A DNA stretch of 64,000 nt from Lepeophtheirus salmonis (lineage: Eukaryota > Arthropoda > Copepoda > Siphonostomatoida > Caligidae), in NCBI RefSeq assembly GCF_016086655.4, contig NC_052135.2:21356363-21420362 (forward strand), read 5' to 3'. This document shows positions 25,321 through 37,531 of this stretch, in pieces. Position 1 is the stretch's first letter; each line of letters starts with the position of its first letter. The notes below the pieces were generated by a model. It did not search any database and was not told where the DNA came from. It saw only the letters and a program-made list of their open reading frames with translations. The position numbers were made by a program, and so were the translations under genes.

Positions 25321-25651
25321 CCCCCTTTTTATATGTTTCAGGACAATTAGAGAAAAATATCTTATTGTAATATTTAATTTTTATGTATAATATAGAAATA
25401 ATATTATATAACGATGTAATAACATATTTTTAATACATTTAAGGGTAAGATATATAATGAAATTAGGCATTAGAGATATAGATTTTTGATAAACAGCAAA
25501 GTTGAAGTTCTTTCTACTTTTTGGTCCCAATTAGACAGGCAATAGTTCAATATTTTCCTTAATATTAGTGATAAAAGGGGTTTTATTTTTATAAATTGAC
25601 CAACATCAACAATCCCGACGTCAGGTGAAAAAGATCCATACTAAGACCAAA

Positions 25652-25679
25652 GTTAATAGAAATATATATTTCTATTAAC
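25652..25679. repeat. 28-bp perfect palindrome
   Basis: gttaatagaaatat followed immediately by its exact reverse complement. It lies just downstream of an R4 end fragment (25510-25650). Confidence 0.85.
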
Positions 25680-26224
25680 CTTGCCAAAGACTAGAATATT
25701 TATTCGGTTCCTAATCTGAAAGGCTGAAATTACTTTGAGTCGATCCTCAATTCTCCTCAGAGTCAAAAAAGGATTACTGAACAAAGTTTCATTGTTACTC
25801 TTCATCTTTTATGAACACACTCACAAGTAACTACTTTGTACTTAGAATTAAATAATAATAACAGCTTTAGATACTTAACAATAATGTTCAAGTTACGACT
25901 ACAAGAAATTCCCCACTTTCTAGGTCATAGTTTATACAAAACTATAAACATTCAATATTTTTGGTTTTTTAATGGAGACTTAATCTTTTTTTATGGACTA
26001 AGGTAAGGTAAAAGGGTGGGGCTACTCACTCTGGGTTAAAAAAGTGGGTTAGTTGTGCCGGAGGTGGGAGATGAGACAGATTTTTTCTTTCAGACCGAAC
26101 TTCTTTAATTAAAGGACTGAATTAGTTCATTCGACAAAAATCGCATACATGTTCTTTTTTCATACAATAGTAGACATTCAATTAATATATTCATGGTTTA
26201 ATGTTCCCCAATTTCCGTAAATAT

Positions 26225-26640
26225 AATTATTTCCAAATCTTATTCACATTTGAATAAATCGTTTCCGAATTCTAAGAATGATTCAATTCGTTCTGAATCC
26301 CCAACACCTGAATCAATATATACAAAAACACAATATATTTTTGTAATTATAACTTTATATTTATCAATATATTACATAGAAACCCATACAAAATACAAAA
26401 ATTACAACAATGTACTTACTTTTCAATATGGAGTGGGGTAGAACCATTTCCTTATTCGTTCTTAAAAAATTCATGGTTGATCGAATGGTGACTGGTCTAA
26501 GACCGACGTCAGTTACAAGTTTAAGAACTTGGAAGAACAATTTTTTTCATGACTTTTGAATTAATCCTCGATAGAGGAAGCATTGCAACTACGTCGTTAC
26601 CTGACGTGTCGTGAGTCTTTTGATGTGTTTTTCTGAAGAC
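26225..26640 (-). mobile_element. P-element-like fragment, internally deleted
   Basis: Reverse-complement homologue of 43840-44070 plus 44830-45010. On the minus strand it preserves NDVVAMLPLSRINSKVMKK and later FFKNE.GNGSTPLHIEK, P-element transposase-like blocks seen better in the 43.8-kb copy. It lacks the roughly 750 bp that the other copy has between these parts. Frames are broken. Confidence 0.5.
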
Positions 26641-28190
26641 AAAACAATTAAGCCAGACGAAATTATTGCTGATATAAAGTCGGACTTGTTGTTTGCCATA
26701 GCACGGACAATCCTAGAATTAGCGGAGAATATATCTTGCCATATGGAGTTTTTGAATGAAGTAATAGCTGCTCTTGTATAAATTCAAGATGATTACTTTT
26801 TCCTTGAAGTTATCGAGGGCATCTATGATATCTTCTAAAATAAAGAAATACTCCGTTTAACTACTCAAATAGGGTAAAACATTGTTCACATTTTGATCCT
26901 CAGATTCAAATTTATGAAACCAGGACAGCAGCAATGCATTTCGTAAGACCTAAAAAGTAAAAATTGATATTATTATATATCATGAATAATACATTTAGGG
27001 TTGTGGACTCGGGAGTTTTAAAAACATTATAAGACTCCACAACCATCTAATAACTAGTGAAGTGTGACTTACATCAAAAATAGTTATAATTGCAAACATT
27101 CGATGATAGTGAATAAAAGGACACCGTGACAGGGACAGATTTATTATAATGACTGAAGGGTTGGACCCCTAGAGCCCCACACTGTACTTATTACAAAAAG
27201 TGCTTAATAGGTCCAGCATCCCCCAAACCTCCACAGAGAAATTGCTGAAAACATCCTACACCTACACTATTCAGTTTTAACAGTTGTGGGCCTAAGTAAC
27301 AAGTTTATTAGTGAATTAGGTTACTTAGGAAAAATTAGGCAATTTATACCTAATCTTTTAAGAAAAGAAGTTGTAGGAAAGAGGGTAAAGTTGGATAACT
27401 CTTTCCTAAATTATACTATGTTAAGTATTTTAGATTAAGTGTGAGGAAATATTTATTAAACAAAAGTAACACTAGTTATTACGAAATAATACAAATAATG
27501 TTCTCCTTAGGTTTTCGATCTTTTATTATTAGGGGTAATTGTTCCTCAAGCAGAAGTAGGGTATTGAAATGCAGCTTATTGATCCGTGCCTGAAGCTTGG
27601 AGTTCAACTATTGTCGGATGCAGAAAGAACTTGACATAATAATTAAAATCTTACCCTCTTCTTCATTTATACACGAGTAATCTCTTAATAAAAACTTCAG
27701 GATACTTTTAATGATTGAATAAAAAAGAATAACAACGTGGATCTAAAAAGGTAGTAAACAATAAACAGTACGTTCTCCATCTCTATAGTAATCCCTGAGC
27801 TATGGCCCCTTGACTCTTGAGGTAATAAATTTTCTGATTTTGTTCATGACTGTAAAGGAAAGGAAACAAAGAAAATAATATGATCTTAAATATTAACCGG
27901 CTTTTTGATATGCTAGAATTTTTGTTAAACAAGATTGGCAGAAGAAGAATTAGAAGAAGCAGTGTCAATAGCACAGTCAATATATCATAAAATCCATAAT
28001 TCCTCAGTCATCACTTACACTATCCATTAGTGATAATAAATAATAGTAATAAAGATTAAATTGAATCTTTGTTCATCTGAATTTGGTTTGGATTCTATTC
28101 TAGGAAATCTATATATAATAATAACTAATTATAAGAATATCGGAGTGAATTGGCCATAAGGAAATCTGTGTAAATAGAGGAATTAATAAA
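26641..28190. other. no gene seen
   Basis: AT-rich. An open stretch of about 48 codons on the plus strand near 26640-26780 lacks recognisable motifs. Nothing else was identified upstream of the Tudor gene; its promoter must lie here. Confidence 0.35.
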
Positions 28191-29690
28191 ATGAACTGGA
28201 CTGATGAATTGGAAGTTGAACTATTAAGAGCTGTGCATCCTGGTGAGTTTTACATTCGACTTAAAAAAGATGTTTTGCCCTATGAATACTTTAAAAAGAG
28301 TATGAAGGAATATTATGTTTCTTACAATCTTGTAAATATGAAGAAGCCGAGTTACTCTCCAATAAATGAGGCTTTTTTAATACGGGTTGTATATTATGAG
28401 GATCAATTCCGGCGTTGCATTCTGAATGAAAAAATAGTCTATCTTTTTGACGAGGGTCGTTTTTTGGAACATCAACTTGAATCGTATCAATTCTATAAAA
28501 TACCCGTCTTTTTGAAGCTATTTCCACCTTTTTGTTTTCGCTGCTATCTTCATGAAATTCCCTATAATAATATATCGTACTCTGAGAGTGAACATTTAGT
28601 TTTTCAAGAACAATTGACTAATGATACCATCACGAGTATATTACTAAGTTTGCCATCTAGTTATACACATGCACCACGGTTTCAATCATTTCCGGTCAAA
28701 GTAACATTGGTAGAACTATTTTCTAGTCCAGTGGAACCCTCTGTACCAGTCCGAACATACCTTTATTCAAAGTGTTTAACCCTTAAACTTGTTCGGTCTG
28801 AGGAGAACGTTCTTGTCAATGATTCGTCTTTTAATACAGAATGCGAGATAATAGGTGTTATATTTGACGACAACAATAATGATTTGGAGCAGAAAGAGCC
28901 AGTTACTGAATGGAAATGCCCCATTATTCCGTCCTCACCGGGACCACACGATGCAAGAGTCACGCATATTGATTGTTATGGTCAGATTTATCTTCATTTA
29001 ATGACTCAAGTCGAGGTCTTTCGTGAAGTGAGACGTGTAGCTACCGTAGAAGGCAAAATGAATGATTTTTGTAAGAGTAATAAGAGTTGGAACGAAGGTG
29101 ATGTCTGTCTTGCTGCATTTGAAGACGATCTTTACTACAGAGGAATAATAATAAATATTAATAAGAATGTTGCCATTGTGTTATATGTTGACTATGGTAA
29201 TTTAATGGAAGTAGAATTGGAACAACTAAAAATTCCTCATGCTAATGGAAATGTGCCAATACTAACACTTCGAGTTGTTGTGAATAATGTTGTTCCTAAA
29301 GATTGTGGGTTGAAATGGCCGAGGAAGGTTTTAGAACAATTATATTCTCTAATGTATTATGGTAATGATAAGTTAGTTCGTTTTACAATGTTACCTGGGC
29401 ATAGAGGATTTCCACTTCCTGTTCTTTTGGAAGTTTTTATTGGTGAAGAATGGGCTTCTATGGCTAATATTTTAATTGGTTCCCGTCATGGTAAACAAGG
29501 ATCACCATTAACATGTGATAGCATCAAATCAATGAACAACCATGTTGGAAATATTGATGGAATTTATGCTTTATCAGTATCTGAAAGTGATTATCAAGAA
29601 AATGAGTCTGATGATAATGAGGAAGTTATTCCAAGAGATCAAGATTTACTTGATACTTTGGAGGTTATAGAATTGATTGATAGAATATAG
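28191..29690 (+). CDS. Tudor-domain protein, intronless
   Basis: 499 aa in one exon, beginning aaaATGAACTGG. The C-terminal half carries an extended Tudor domain: DARVTHIDCYGQIYLHL (residues 254-270) starts the flanking SN-like strand. The core follows at residues 301-345, with GDVCLAAFEDDLYYRG and VLYVDYGNLMEV, which have the aromatic-cage and VDYGN residues typical of readers of symmetric dimethyl-arginine. The first 110 residues look like a second, degenerate Tudor unit (PGEFYIRLKKDV, RVVYYEDQFRRC, VYLFDEGRF). The C-terminus is acidic (residues 471-499). Proteins of this kind (TDRD/Tudor class) usually scaffold Piwi proteins in germ granules; that role is inferred here. I cannot tell which TDRD orthologue it is. 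Lack of introns, unlike its neighbours, may mean a retrocopy, but the frame is intact. Confidence 0.85.
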   Translation: MNWTDELEVELLRAVHPGEFYIRLKKDVLPYEYFKKSMKEYYVSYNLVNMKKPSYSPINEAFLIRVVYYEDQFRRCILNEKIVYLFDEGRFLEHQLESYQFYKIPVFLKLFPPFCFRCYLHEIPYNNISYSESEHLVFQEQLTNDTITSILLSLPSSYTHAPRFQSFPVKVTLVELFSSPVEPSVPVRTYLYSKCLTLKLVRSEENVLVNDSSFNTECEIIGVIFDDNNNDLEQKEPVTEWKCPIIPSSPGPHDARVTHIDCYGQIYLHLMTQVEVFREVRRVATVEGKMNDFCKSNKSWNEGDVCLAAFEDDLYYRGIIININKNVAIVLYVDYGNLMEVELEQLKIPHANGNVPILTLRVVVNNVVPKDCGLKWPRKVLEQLYSLMYYGNDKLVRFTMLPGHRGFPLPVLLEVFIGEEWASMANILIGSRHGKQGSPLTCDSIKSMNNHVGNIDGIYALSVSESDYQENESDDNEEVIPRDQDLLDTLEVIELIDRI

Positions 29691-29718
29691 TGTATAATTT
29701 TTATTTTGTATCTTATGT

Positions 29719-29724
29719 AATAAA
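29719..29724 (+). promoter_or_regulatory. AATAAA polyadenylation signal for the Tudor gene
   Basis: AATAAA lies 29 nt past the stop codon, in a suitable position. Confidence 0.6.
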
Positions 29725-30933
29725 CTATATTTTAATAATACCCCTTATGCGCTAAGTAAAGTTCTTATTCAAGTTGCTTTAACGATATACTATGTATAAA
29801 ATGTAGAGAAGAACATTAATTCAACTGCAATTGGGGTTTAGTATAAATCATGGTACGAATTTTTCTTAATATTGGAATAATTTACGGATGCTTGACTCAG
29901 CTTTTTCTTGTGAGATCTCTCTTTGATGCAATCCAAGGTATTGTATATTATGGACCTGTTTCTATTTAATATCAGGCACGTTGTTTGCAACTAGCTTACG
30001 TGGAAGTCAAGCTTTCCTGATGGATTTATCAGGCACAAAACAATGAGTGTAGGAATTAAAGCTATTACTATTATCGAACAAATATATTTTTCAAACTTTG
30101 TAACCTTACAAAGGAGAAGCGCATGAACACTCCTTAAAATAGATAAGTACGCAAGAGGTATGAGTTTGGGTGACAAAATAAATTAAAAGAACATATGTTT
30201 ACTAAAAAGATTCATTATGTAAACAATTCAGAAGTATAAAATAATAGATACACTTTTGCAAGTCAGTAAAATATGTATAACAGTATTAGAAATGACAAAA
30301 AAGAAAAAAAGGAATGATGATTAAAAGAATGTATTACACAGTAATGTTAAAAAAAGTCATTAAGTATTTGTGAGAGATGTGGAGGCCTAACTTGGACATA
30401 TATACTCATATTGTGGATCCATTTTTCTTCATACAAAATATGTTAATTTCCAGTCAATCATGCCATTAAAGTAAGTTACGCTTCAAAAAGATACAAGAAT
30501 GACAGAATACTCAACAGCAAAAGTAGAAAAAGATTATTAAATGCAACAAACGAACATACTACATACATTAAATTGAAGGGAGAGAGGGAGAAAAAGGGAA
30601 CAAGCAGAGCGTTATTGGTATGAATTTGAGACCTCGTTTAGATTTTTAATTATTGCAGTTCTACGAAGGATCAAGTAACTGGCCATGGTCAACATTTTTT
30701 TAAAAGGTACTATTTCCAATATGAATGGGTTATTCCCCAGACTTATCCCTTGAAAGATTAGAGTAAGATCAACAAAATGGACATATGTGATGCCTTCACA
30801 TAAAATGTTCATAACAAGAATACATATAAAAAAGATTTAACGAATGAATTCAAAACACATCAAATAATTGCGATTTCTCATGCTTCCTTTCAGATTCCAA
30901 AAGGTGATATAGCAGACATGTTAAAAATATTTG
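29725..30933. other. intergenic between convergent Tudor and DESI2 genes
   Basis: No coding exon recognised. Part of the right side is probably the DESI2 3'UTR. ORFs here start at non-ATG codons or lack motifs. Confidence 0.4.
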
Positions 30934-31658
30934 TTAAGAGGGATTTCTTCCAAAGCCACGTCTGAACTCTCTTTTAATACGATTAACAGTGGTAGATGAG
31001 GTCTGTGTCGGTGTTTGTTGTTCTTCTTCATTTTTTTGCATCATTTCTAAAGAATTTTCTAGCGCATGAGGTGTTAGCCATTCTTTGGGTAAGCACCGTT
31101 GTAGGAAGGGAACACAGGAAGAAAAGTAGGCTAGGCGATTTATCCAAGGAGGTGTCTCTGAACCAGTAAGAATTTGACATAGTGTTTCAGAAAAGTGATT
31201 GCAATTGCGTGTCATAAGATGATAGCGATCCCCACGGAATTCCTTTCCCATTTCCTCAAGGATTTTAGAAATATCAGAAGAACGAAAGTCTGTTACTCCT
31301 AAATGGAGACTTTCCTTGAATTTAAACTGTTCTCCAAGTTCGCGAGCTTCTCGCGGCTGAATATCAAAAATTCCAGAAAAGGGAAAAGGATGGCCTCCGT
31401 AAGCATATTCTCGACCATAGATCTCAAGGCCCGAATGATACACACCTAAACAATGAGAAAATGATAAATAAATACATGAAAGACTTAGGATGATGTAAAA
31501 TGCATTCATGAGCATAACTTGCCTAATCCCATATTCATTGTGTATTCGTTGGTCCAAAACATGTCGTAGATATTTAAAATCACAGGCTCCCTCACAGCTT
31601 CATCATTCTCCACTTCTTCTCTTTCATTCCTCAAGCGAACAAAGCCTCCACTCATCAT
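30934..31658 (-). CDS. DESI2: DESI2, PPPDE-family thiol hydrolase
   Basis: PPPDE (DeSI) papain-fold protein. The family has been described as deSUMOylating/deubiquitinating isopeptidases and more recently as thioesterases. Two exons, 31658-31523 and 31445-30934, give 215 aa (human 194). The join restores NMGLGVYHSGLEIYGREYAY, with catalytic His49, and YHLMTRNCNHFSETL, with catalytic Cys127. PPWINRLAYFSSCVPFLQRC and LPKEWLTPHAL follow, as in vertebrate DESI2. The N-terminus is about 20 residues longer and acidic, and the tail is basic (IKREFRRGFGRN). The start has two consecutive ATGs (31658). The intron begins GC (AG|GCAAGT) and ends AG; no GT donor keeps the frame. A large GT-less alternative would destroy GLGVYHSG. 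Confidence 0.93.
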
Positions 31659-33179
31659 TAGCCCCTTCTTCAAACTCCTCCTAGTTAAGTTACGTTACTG
31701 GGTACACTCTGGATAATCAACCAGTCACTCAAAGCAACACGTCCTCCATACTAATACTCACAAAACCAGAAGGCCCTTCAACAGCAAAAGATACTTAGTC
31801 ACTTGAGCAGATTAGATATCTGTATCCAGGATCACTAATTTTGTGTTGACTATGTCTATCAGTTTCTAAACTAAACTCCCTTTGCATTAACAGCAGTCAG
31901 CACTCCCCCCCTCCTAGCTATAGCTTCAGCAATGCTCCTCAGTCCCCAACTCATTCACACACAGGCTCTCCAGTCTGCACACTACACAGCACTGGACCAC
32001 TGCGAACTCAAGATAAACTCACTTCATTCTCTGTGTACAAACTCAAATCACGTGATTGATTCAGGCTCTATTCCTGCTCTTATATACTACATATTTACCA
32101 TAATATATATATATATTTATGTTAGATGTAACAGTTTTTGATGCCCCCACTCAACTACTCTCACTGTACAAAAAACATAGAAGGAAAAGACTGGCACAAA
32201 AAAATATAACTACTGAAAGGGCTGTAGGCATAATGAAAGGCCTTAATTGGCTAATATCAAAATTCACATACTTTGACATTCATGGCTGAATTAGAATTTT
32301 AATGAACAAAACTTTTTTGATGTTGAGTTATTTATTCATTAAGGTTATTACCCCACTGGTGGACGGCTATCCGAATCCAGACCTTCTGCAGCCAGAAATA
32401 AATTAAATAACATGAATGTATGAGTGACATATTTGGTGATCTACGTATATGCTCTAGCAATTTCAAGCAAGATTTGATGTATCTAAAAAGAATTTGTTTG
32501 TTTGTCCTCATATACGTATGTCTTGTGCAAGTTGTGAGTTTCTGTAAGTTGTAACCCAAAAATGGAATGGATCATTTACATTACTTAAGGGAGAGTAATG
32601 TTATCATTCACGGATTTAATGGATGGCCTATATATTAAAAATGTAATTATTGACTTTTTTTTATTGAAAAATACTAATATGTAAGTATTCTGTGGCATAT
32701 TATTAAATTATAAAGCCCACAATTATAATATTCGTACATACAAAATATATGCGTAATTTTAAAAGATCAAAATGCAATCATGACATCAATTAATGGCTAG
32801 GAATTACAATTACTTATGCTGTAATTAAATAAGACATTATAAGACCATAAAATTGAAAATTTTACAATCTGCTAATACAAATTACAACTTGTACACACAA
32901 ATTACAACTTGTACACACAAATTACAACTTGTACACACAAATATATACTATATTGCCAGATATAATCATTAAGGATTGAAGATACGGAACTAGAGTAATG
33001 AATCTTTAAAATATAATTATTTATTCTTATCAATAAAATAAATGGATGAGGAATTTTACATCATGTTCAAATGCTATTAGAATACATGGAAACATAATTT
33101 ATATTAAATAATAACTCAAACTAAAGAGAACTGGTAAGTGTATATATATATATAAATCTAGATATCTTTGTTTTAAAAT
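31659..33179. other. DESI2 upstream region and intergenic
   Basis: Right of the DESI2 start lies less AT-rich sequence to about 32110, the likely 5'UTR/promoter. After that comes AT-rich DNA with a 20-bp tandem repeat (annotated separately) and ta runs. The AATAAA serving scramblase on the minus strand may be at 33020-33025. No gene seen. Confidence 0.4.
32877..32941. repeat. 20-bp tandem repeat, about 3.2 copies
   Basis: attacaacttgtacacacaa is repeated three times perfectly from 32881, with a partial unit at the left. Confidence 0.95.
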
Positions 33180-34095
33180 TTAAGATTCAGCATACAGCGT
33201 AGTTTCAATTAAAAATGTAGCTGAGAGAATCAGAGCCTTCTCTTTGAGACTTAATGTATTTCTCGAAGAAAATTCAATATCATAGTTTGTTATTAGATTA
33301 ACGTTCTCAGAACAAAGTCCTTGCCATTTCTTTGTGATAGAGGCAACAATTCCTTCAGAAGGCACTAGATGACGAGTTACATTAAAAACGATTTTTCTAG
33401 GTGCAAATCTTACTAATCCAGGCCCTCGAACTTTAAAGATTTGAGTTCCTTCTTCATCAAAGATGTGAAAGACAGGATACCACCAACTTGCTCTTTCCCT
33501 GATTGAACCAATAAATATATCACTCACACGTACCTAAACAAATAGAATGAAATCTAAAGAATTTAAATGTAAACACACACAAGATCATCATTATGACATA
33601 AACATATCTTTCAGTTTACAACAAAGTTTCCTAGTGATTTTATCAATAAGTATTACCATAAATTCGGCATTACAAAAGGGATACAGAATAGAACAGCAAC
33701 ATCCAAAGCAACCCAAAGGCCTCTCAATATGAATAACTCTTCTATTAGCAATGTCATTTATATTGATCTCAACAGCTCTAAAACTCCCTAAGCAGCATCT
33801 GAAATTAAAACAGTAAGTTTATACATGTTCATTAACAAAATTAATTTCATAAAGAATTACAATACTTTTGCCAGAAATTAGATTTCTCGCTCGCTTTGTA
33901 CACGATCTCCCCTTCATTTCCAGCATGAATATCATATTTCAAGTCAACTTCACAATCACAGATAAATGGTTTCATTCGTCTTTTAAGAATGAGAGATTGA
34001 TTATTTAGAAGTGGAGCTAATCCAAGCGTAGAATTTGGATCCACACTGGGCTGTTCCGTGATTGGACTTGTAACATTCTCATTTTCTTTCAACAT
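33180..34095 (-). CDS. phospholipid scramblase
   Basis: Scramblase-superfamily protein (PLSCR type), of the tubby-like fold, associated with Ca2+-dependent lipid scrambling and nuclear/plasma-membrane roles. Three exons, 34095-33866, 33798-33657 and 33533-33180 (GT-AG, phases agree), give 241 aa (PLSCR1 318), without the Pro-rich N-terminus. Landmarks: LGLAPLLNNQSLILK, FRAVEININDIANRRVIHIE, RPLGCFGCCC (residues 104-112, equal to the palmitoylated Cys cluster), SWWYPVFHIFDEEG, FKVRGPGLV, ITKKWQGLCSENV and a C-terminal hydrophobic helix ALILSATFLIETTLY. The segment equal to the Ca2+-binding DADNFGIQFPLDLDVK stretch here reads TNYDIEFSSRNTLSLK, with most acids missing, so Ca2+ regulation may be reduced. 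The frame reads open upstream from a GTG at 34131, but the first ATG is at 34095. Confidence 0.9.
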
Positions 34096-36024
34096 TATAG
34101 TAGTATACAAACTGTAGTAGATCCCCTGCACTGATTTACACTATCAACTCCATTTTTTTATTATGTCGGCTAAGAATTTAAAAACACTAATAATATGCAA
34201 AATAGACTGTGGAGGTAGGTAAAATTAATGTATGTACTACTGACTTCTGTGATACAAGAAAGAAACTTCTTCTTATACAAAAAAAAAAAAAAAAAGAAAC
34301 GCTGTTGAGAAGCTTTAGCTACGCTTATTCTTAAATTATTTTATTCTATCACTAATAAAATAAATATTATTGCTTGAAAAACTTTAGAAATATTAATCAC
34401 TCAAATCATAAGCTAGTCATAATGATATTAGGGAGACACTTCCAAGTACCCATAAATATTATTTGATCCTACTTTCAAATACTAGAACTCGATAATAATT
34501 AAGTTAAAAGTACGTACATAATAATATTACTTATTAATAACATAGAACATAAACATACAGTAAGACGATATTATGACTAAGTGGTGATAGTGGCTCCCTC
34601 GTGTGCCTAATGTGTATAACTAGTCTTATGATCAATAGACCTATTAAAAAAAGTTTTGCTAGGTTTCCGTATTTTTCCCCATGCTTTGACATGTGGGAAG
34701 AAAGAAAATCATTTTTGGGGGTTTCTGAATACACCCTAGACCCTCGCACTTTTTGCTTAAAGTTTTGAATTTTTTTTTTTTTTCGAAAAATAGTACTTCT
34801 TCATCAATTATTGGAAAATCGTTGGCAGCACAAGTTTTTATACCTAAAACTTTTTAAAGACAAGACAATTTACGTTTAAATCTATTAATGTCTTTTTGGG
34901 AAAAAATTACTGTAAGTGCTATCTTTTGGCAAGATATTAGCTAATTTGTTGAAAGCTCAAAATATCATCCATTTTGATTGCAGGCTCTTAAGTCTAATAA
35001 AGAGAATAAATCACAGGTTTTAAGGTTTCAAACACGGTATTATTAAATTAAATATTAACCAACAAATTGTTTTGTCCGAATAACTCATCCGGACTGTCCC
35101 GGATTTTAATTTTAAGATTTCGTTATGAAGTATAATTTTTTTTTCTTATGAAGTAAAATTTAAAAAATGTACAGATAAAAATTATTATTTGTACTCAGAC
35201 AATAATACATTATTTATAAAAAAAGTTGTTAGTTATTTAAGCAGGATTTTATCGAACTACTATTTTACAACAAAAAAGGTTTTAAAACATTATAAACTTA
35301 TATAAATTATTCATACAAACTTTATTTATTCATACTGATATTAATAATATTCTTCTTAAAACTTTCTATCTCTTTTCTTTTAAATTCTACTGCCTGTAAA
35401 AGACATTTTCTTTGCTTTGGATCATTTGTAATTACATTTGCGTAGTCTGACATAATTTAACTCTTCTCTCTGCAATATCATTGACAACGCGAAGATTATT
35501 TACGTAATTTTTTGCCTCAATATATTAATTGATACTGGGCCATGATTTAACAGGTTTTGAAGCCAATCTATCTTTAAATTAAGAGTTGCCAACAAAAGAT
35601 GGGATTCCGCGCCAATCAATGAATCAAGTGTAGTCTTTGATGTTATTTTTTAAAAAATATGTTTTCCTTTTCTAAAACTTTCAGGCTTTTCAGTTAAATA
35701 TAATTTTATAATTATTTTTCTTTTTTGTTTTATCATCCAAAATATCGCTAAATGATACAAATGGAACTACTTCTTCCGTTAAATACCATTTCTAAGTGTA
35801 TTTAAAACAGTTTCTGCTAAAACATTATCAATTTTTGAGAATAATATAATGTTTTGATAAAACTTCAAATCATTAATATGAGCGGCTGCTGCAATAGTTG
35901 ATCTCATACACATTGGGATATAAAATAAAGAAATACTTTGCAAGTTTGCCCACTGACAAAGAAAAGAACGGTTTATAATTTTAATGCTAGGTTTATCTTA
36001 ACAGTGAGGGATATTTGATTATTT
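34096..36024. other. no gene seen
   Basis: AT-rich DNA upstream of scramblase, with an A run at 34279-34295, a T run at 34770-34782 and unrecognised low-complexity sequence. Confidence 0.4.
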
Positions 36025-36370
36025 GAACAAAACAAAAGTGTTTGGAGGAAGAAAAATCCCCACCGTCAAGCATAGGGTGGGTGGAAACATCATGTTTTGG
36101 GAGTGATTCTCTACGAAGAAGAGATGGCAACTTCACCACATCGAAAAGAGGATGGACCATCCTCGGGAAAATTTTGAGTGACAACCTCTTTACCTCAGGA
36201 CAGGGAACTGAAAATGGATCTTCTAGCACAGTAATAGCCCAAAACTTACGAGCTTTGCAACAAAGGAGTGACTAAAAGAGAAGATGCACAATAAGGTCAT
36301 GGAGTGGAATGTCCAGTCTCCAGACCTCAATCTCATCGAAAATCGATATAAGTGGGCAAACTACAAAATC
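36025..36370 (+). pseudogene. Tc1-like transposase remnant
   Basis: Fragments of the DDE domain in several frames: IPTVKHRVGGNIMFWE (compare Tc1 TVKHGGGSVMVWGCFS), HHIEKRMDHPRENFE, then MEWNVQSPDLNLIENRYKWA. The last corresponds to the Tc1 block W...SPDLNPIEN.W with the third catalytic acid. Stops and frameshifts separate the fragments. Confidence 0.8.
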
Positions 36371-36628
36371 AACGAGAGATCAAATACTAATTTTTCTGCA
36401 CTTTAGATTTATATTATTTATTAATAGTCTTAGTGAATACGACCTATTATTAAGTTCAACCATAGAAATTGAATTAAGTTTTTCTTACCAGTAATGTGTC
36501 AAAAGGATTTTCGTTGAAACTAATATAATAATTTTTTCTCCCAAAATTTTATTAACTAACAGTAAATTAAGTATTATTCTCACACAAATATAATAGTCAA
36601 TACATTTACTAAAAAAATGTAACACAAC

Positions 36629-37531
36629 TATATACAATTGTGCACAGGATAGATATATCTCTACCGATGAGATCTAAATAATTATTAATAATAAATTTAA
36701 TGTCAAAATCATAAAATTAGACCATAAATATACTTATATAAAAATGTTACAATTAAATCGATCGTAAAGATTTACAGCAAAAGCTAATTATGTACTAATG
36801 TCCGGCGATATTACTCCTTATTAAGAGCATCAAAAAAAAATCCCCGTTATTCATGCTTATATAACAAAATATCATGAAGGTTATTCACAAATACTAACTA
36901 TAATGCTACACCCGATGCAACTACTCCCGTTGCTGTGACCATTTAAGCAGTTGTTTTTGCCTTTTATGAGTTTTCTGAACACCATTTCTTGGAGCTTATC
37001 AACCATGGCTAATCCTTAAGTGATAAAAAAGTAATATTTATTGACTATGTAATATTGGGAAACCTAATGACTATACCCAAGTCTTTAAGTTAAGACACTA
37101 GTGCAGACAACCTAGTTGCGAACCATCATAAGCTACTACCCCGTTGTTGTGACCATTTAAGCAGTTGTTTTTGCCATTTAATCAGTGTGTATCATAAATC
37201 TTGATATTTTTAGCTAAAATAGAATCATATTTTATGCTTAGATTTAAAAAAAATGAATACTAACTATTAGATGGTACAAAATTCAGAGTTCTATTTCGGA
37301 ATGAGTAAATATTTTACACTTTTTAATGATAACTTTGATCGTAATTTGGTGTGGATCACTCAAAACATGCTCAAAATTATCTCAACTTCACAATTTACAA
37401 TGGGGGTATTTCTATAAATGACATCATTACCAACATCCTCCATTAATTTAATGATGGTTCCTCGGGAAGGGATAGGTTCACCCGTGTATTTCTCAATAAT
37501 TTTTTTGAACGTAGATGATTAGCAATGGATA
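36629..37531 (-). mobile_element. CGGBP1-type hAT derivative, copy B (left part of interrupted copy)
   Basis: Matches copy A from about 16010 to 16860 (cacaggatagatatatctct; both gttgttgtgaccatttaagc sub-repeats; IPSRGTI-like region). It stops at ttagcaatggata (37519-37531), exactly where copy C begins, and its sequence resumes at 39502. Confidence 0.65.

Noticed and set aside
26250..26441. 63-codon ORF as a gene
   Set aside because: It lies antisense within a P-like element fragment and is part of a duplicated flank (44830-45010) in which the ORF is not kept.
27783..27980. Leucine-rich signal-peptide-like ORF on the minus strand
   Set aside because: It opens with TTG, not ATG, has no splice or motif support, and its composition can arise from low-complexity A/G-rich DNA on the other strand.
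34534..34749. 71-codon minus-strand ORF upstream of scramblase
   Set aside because: No motif, no start context and no splice link to neighbouring exons.
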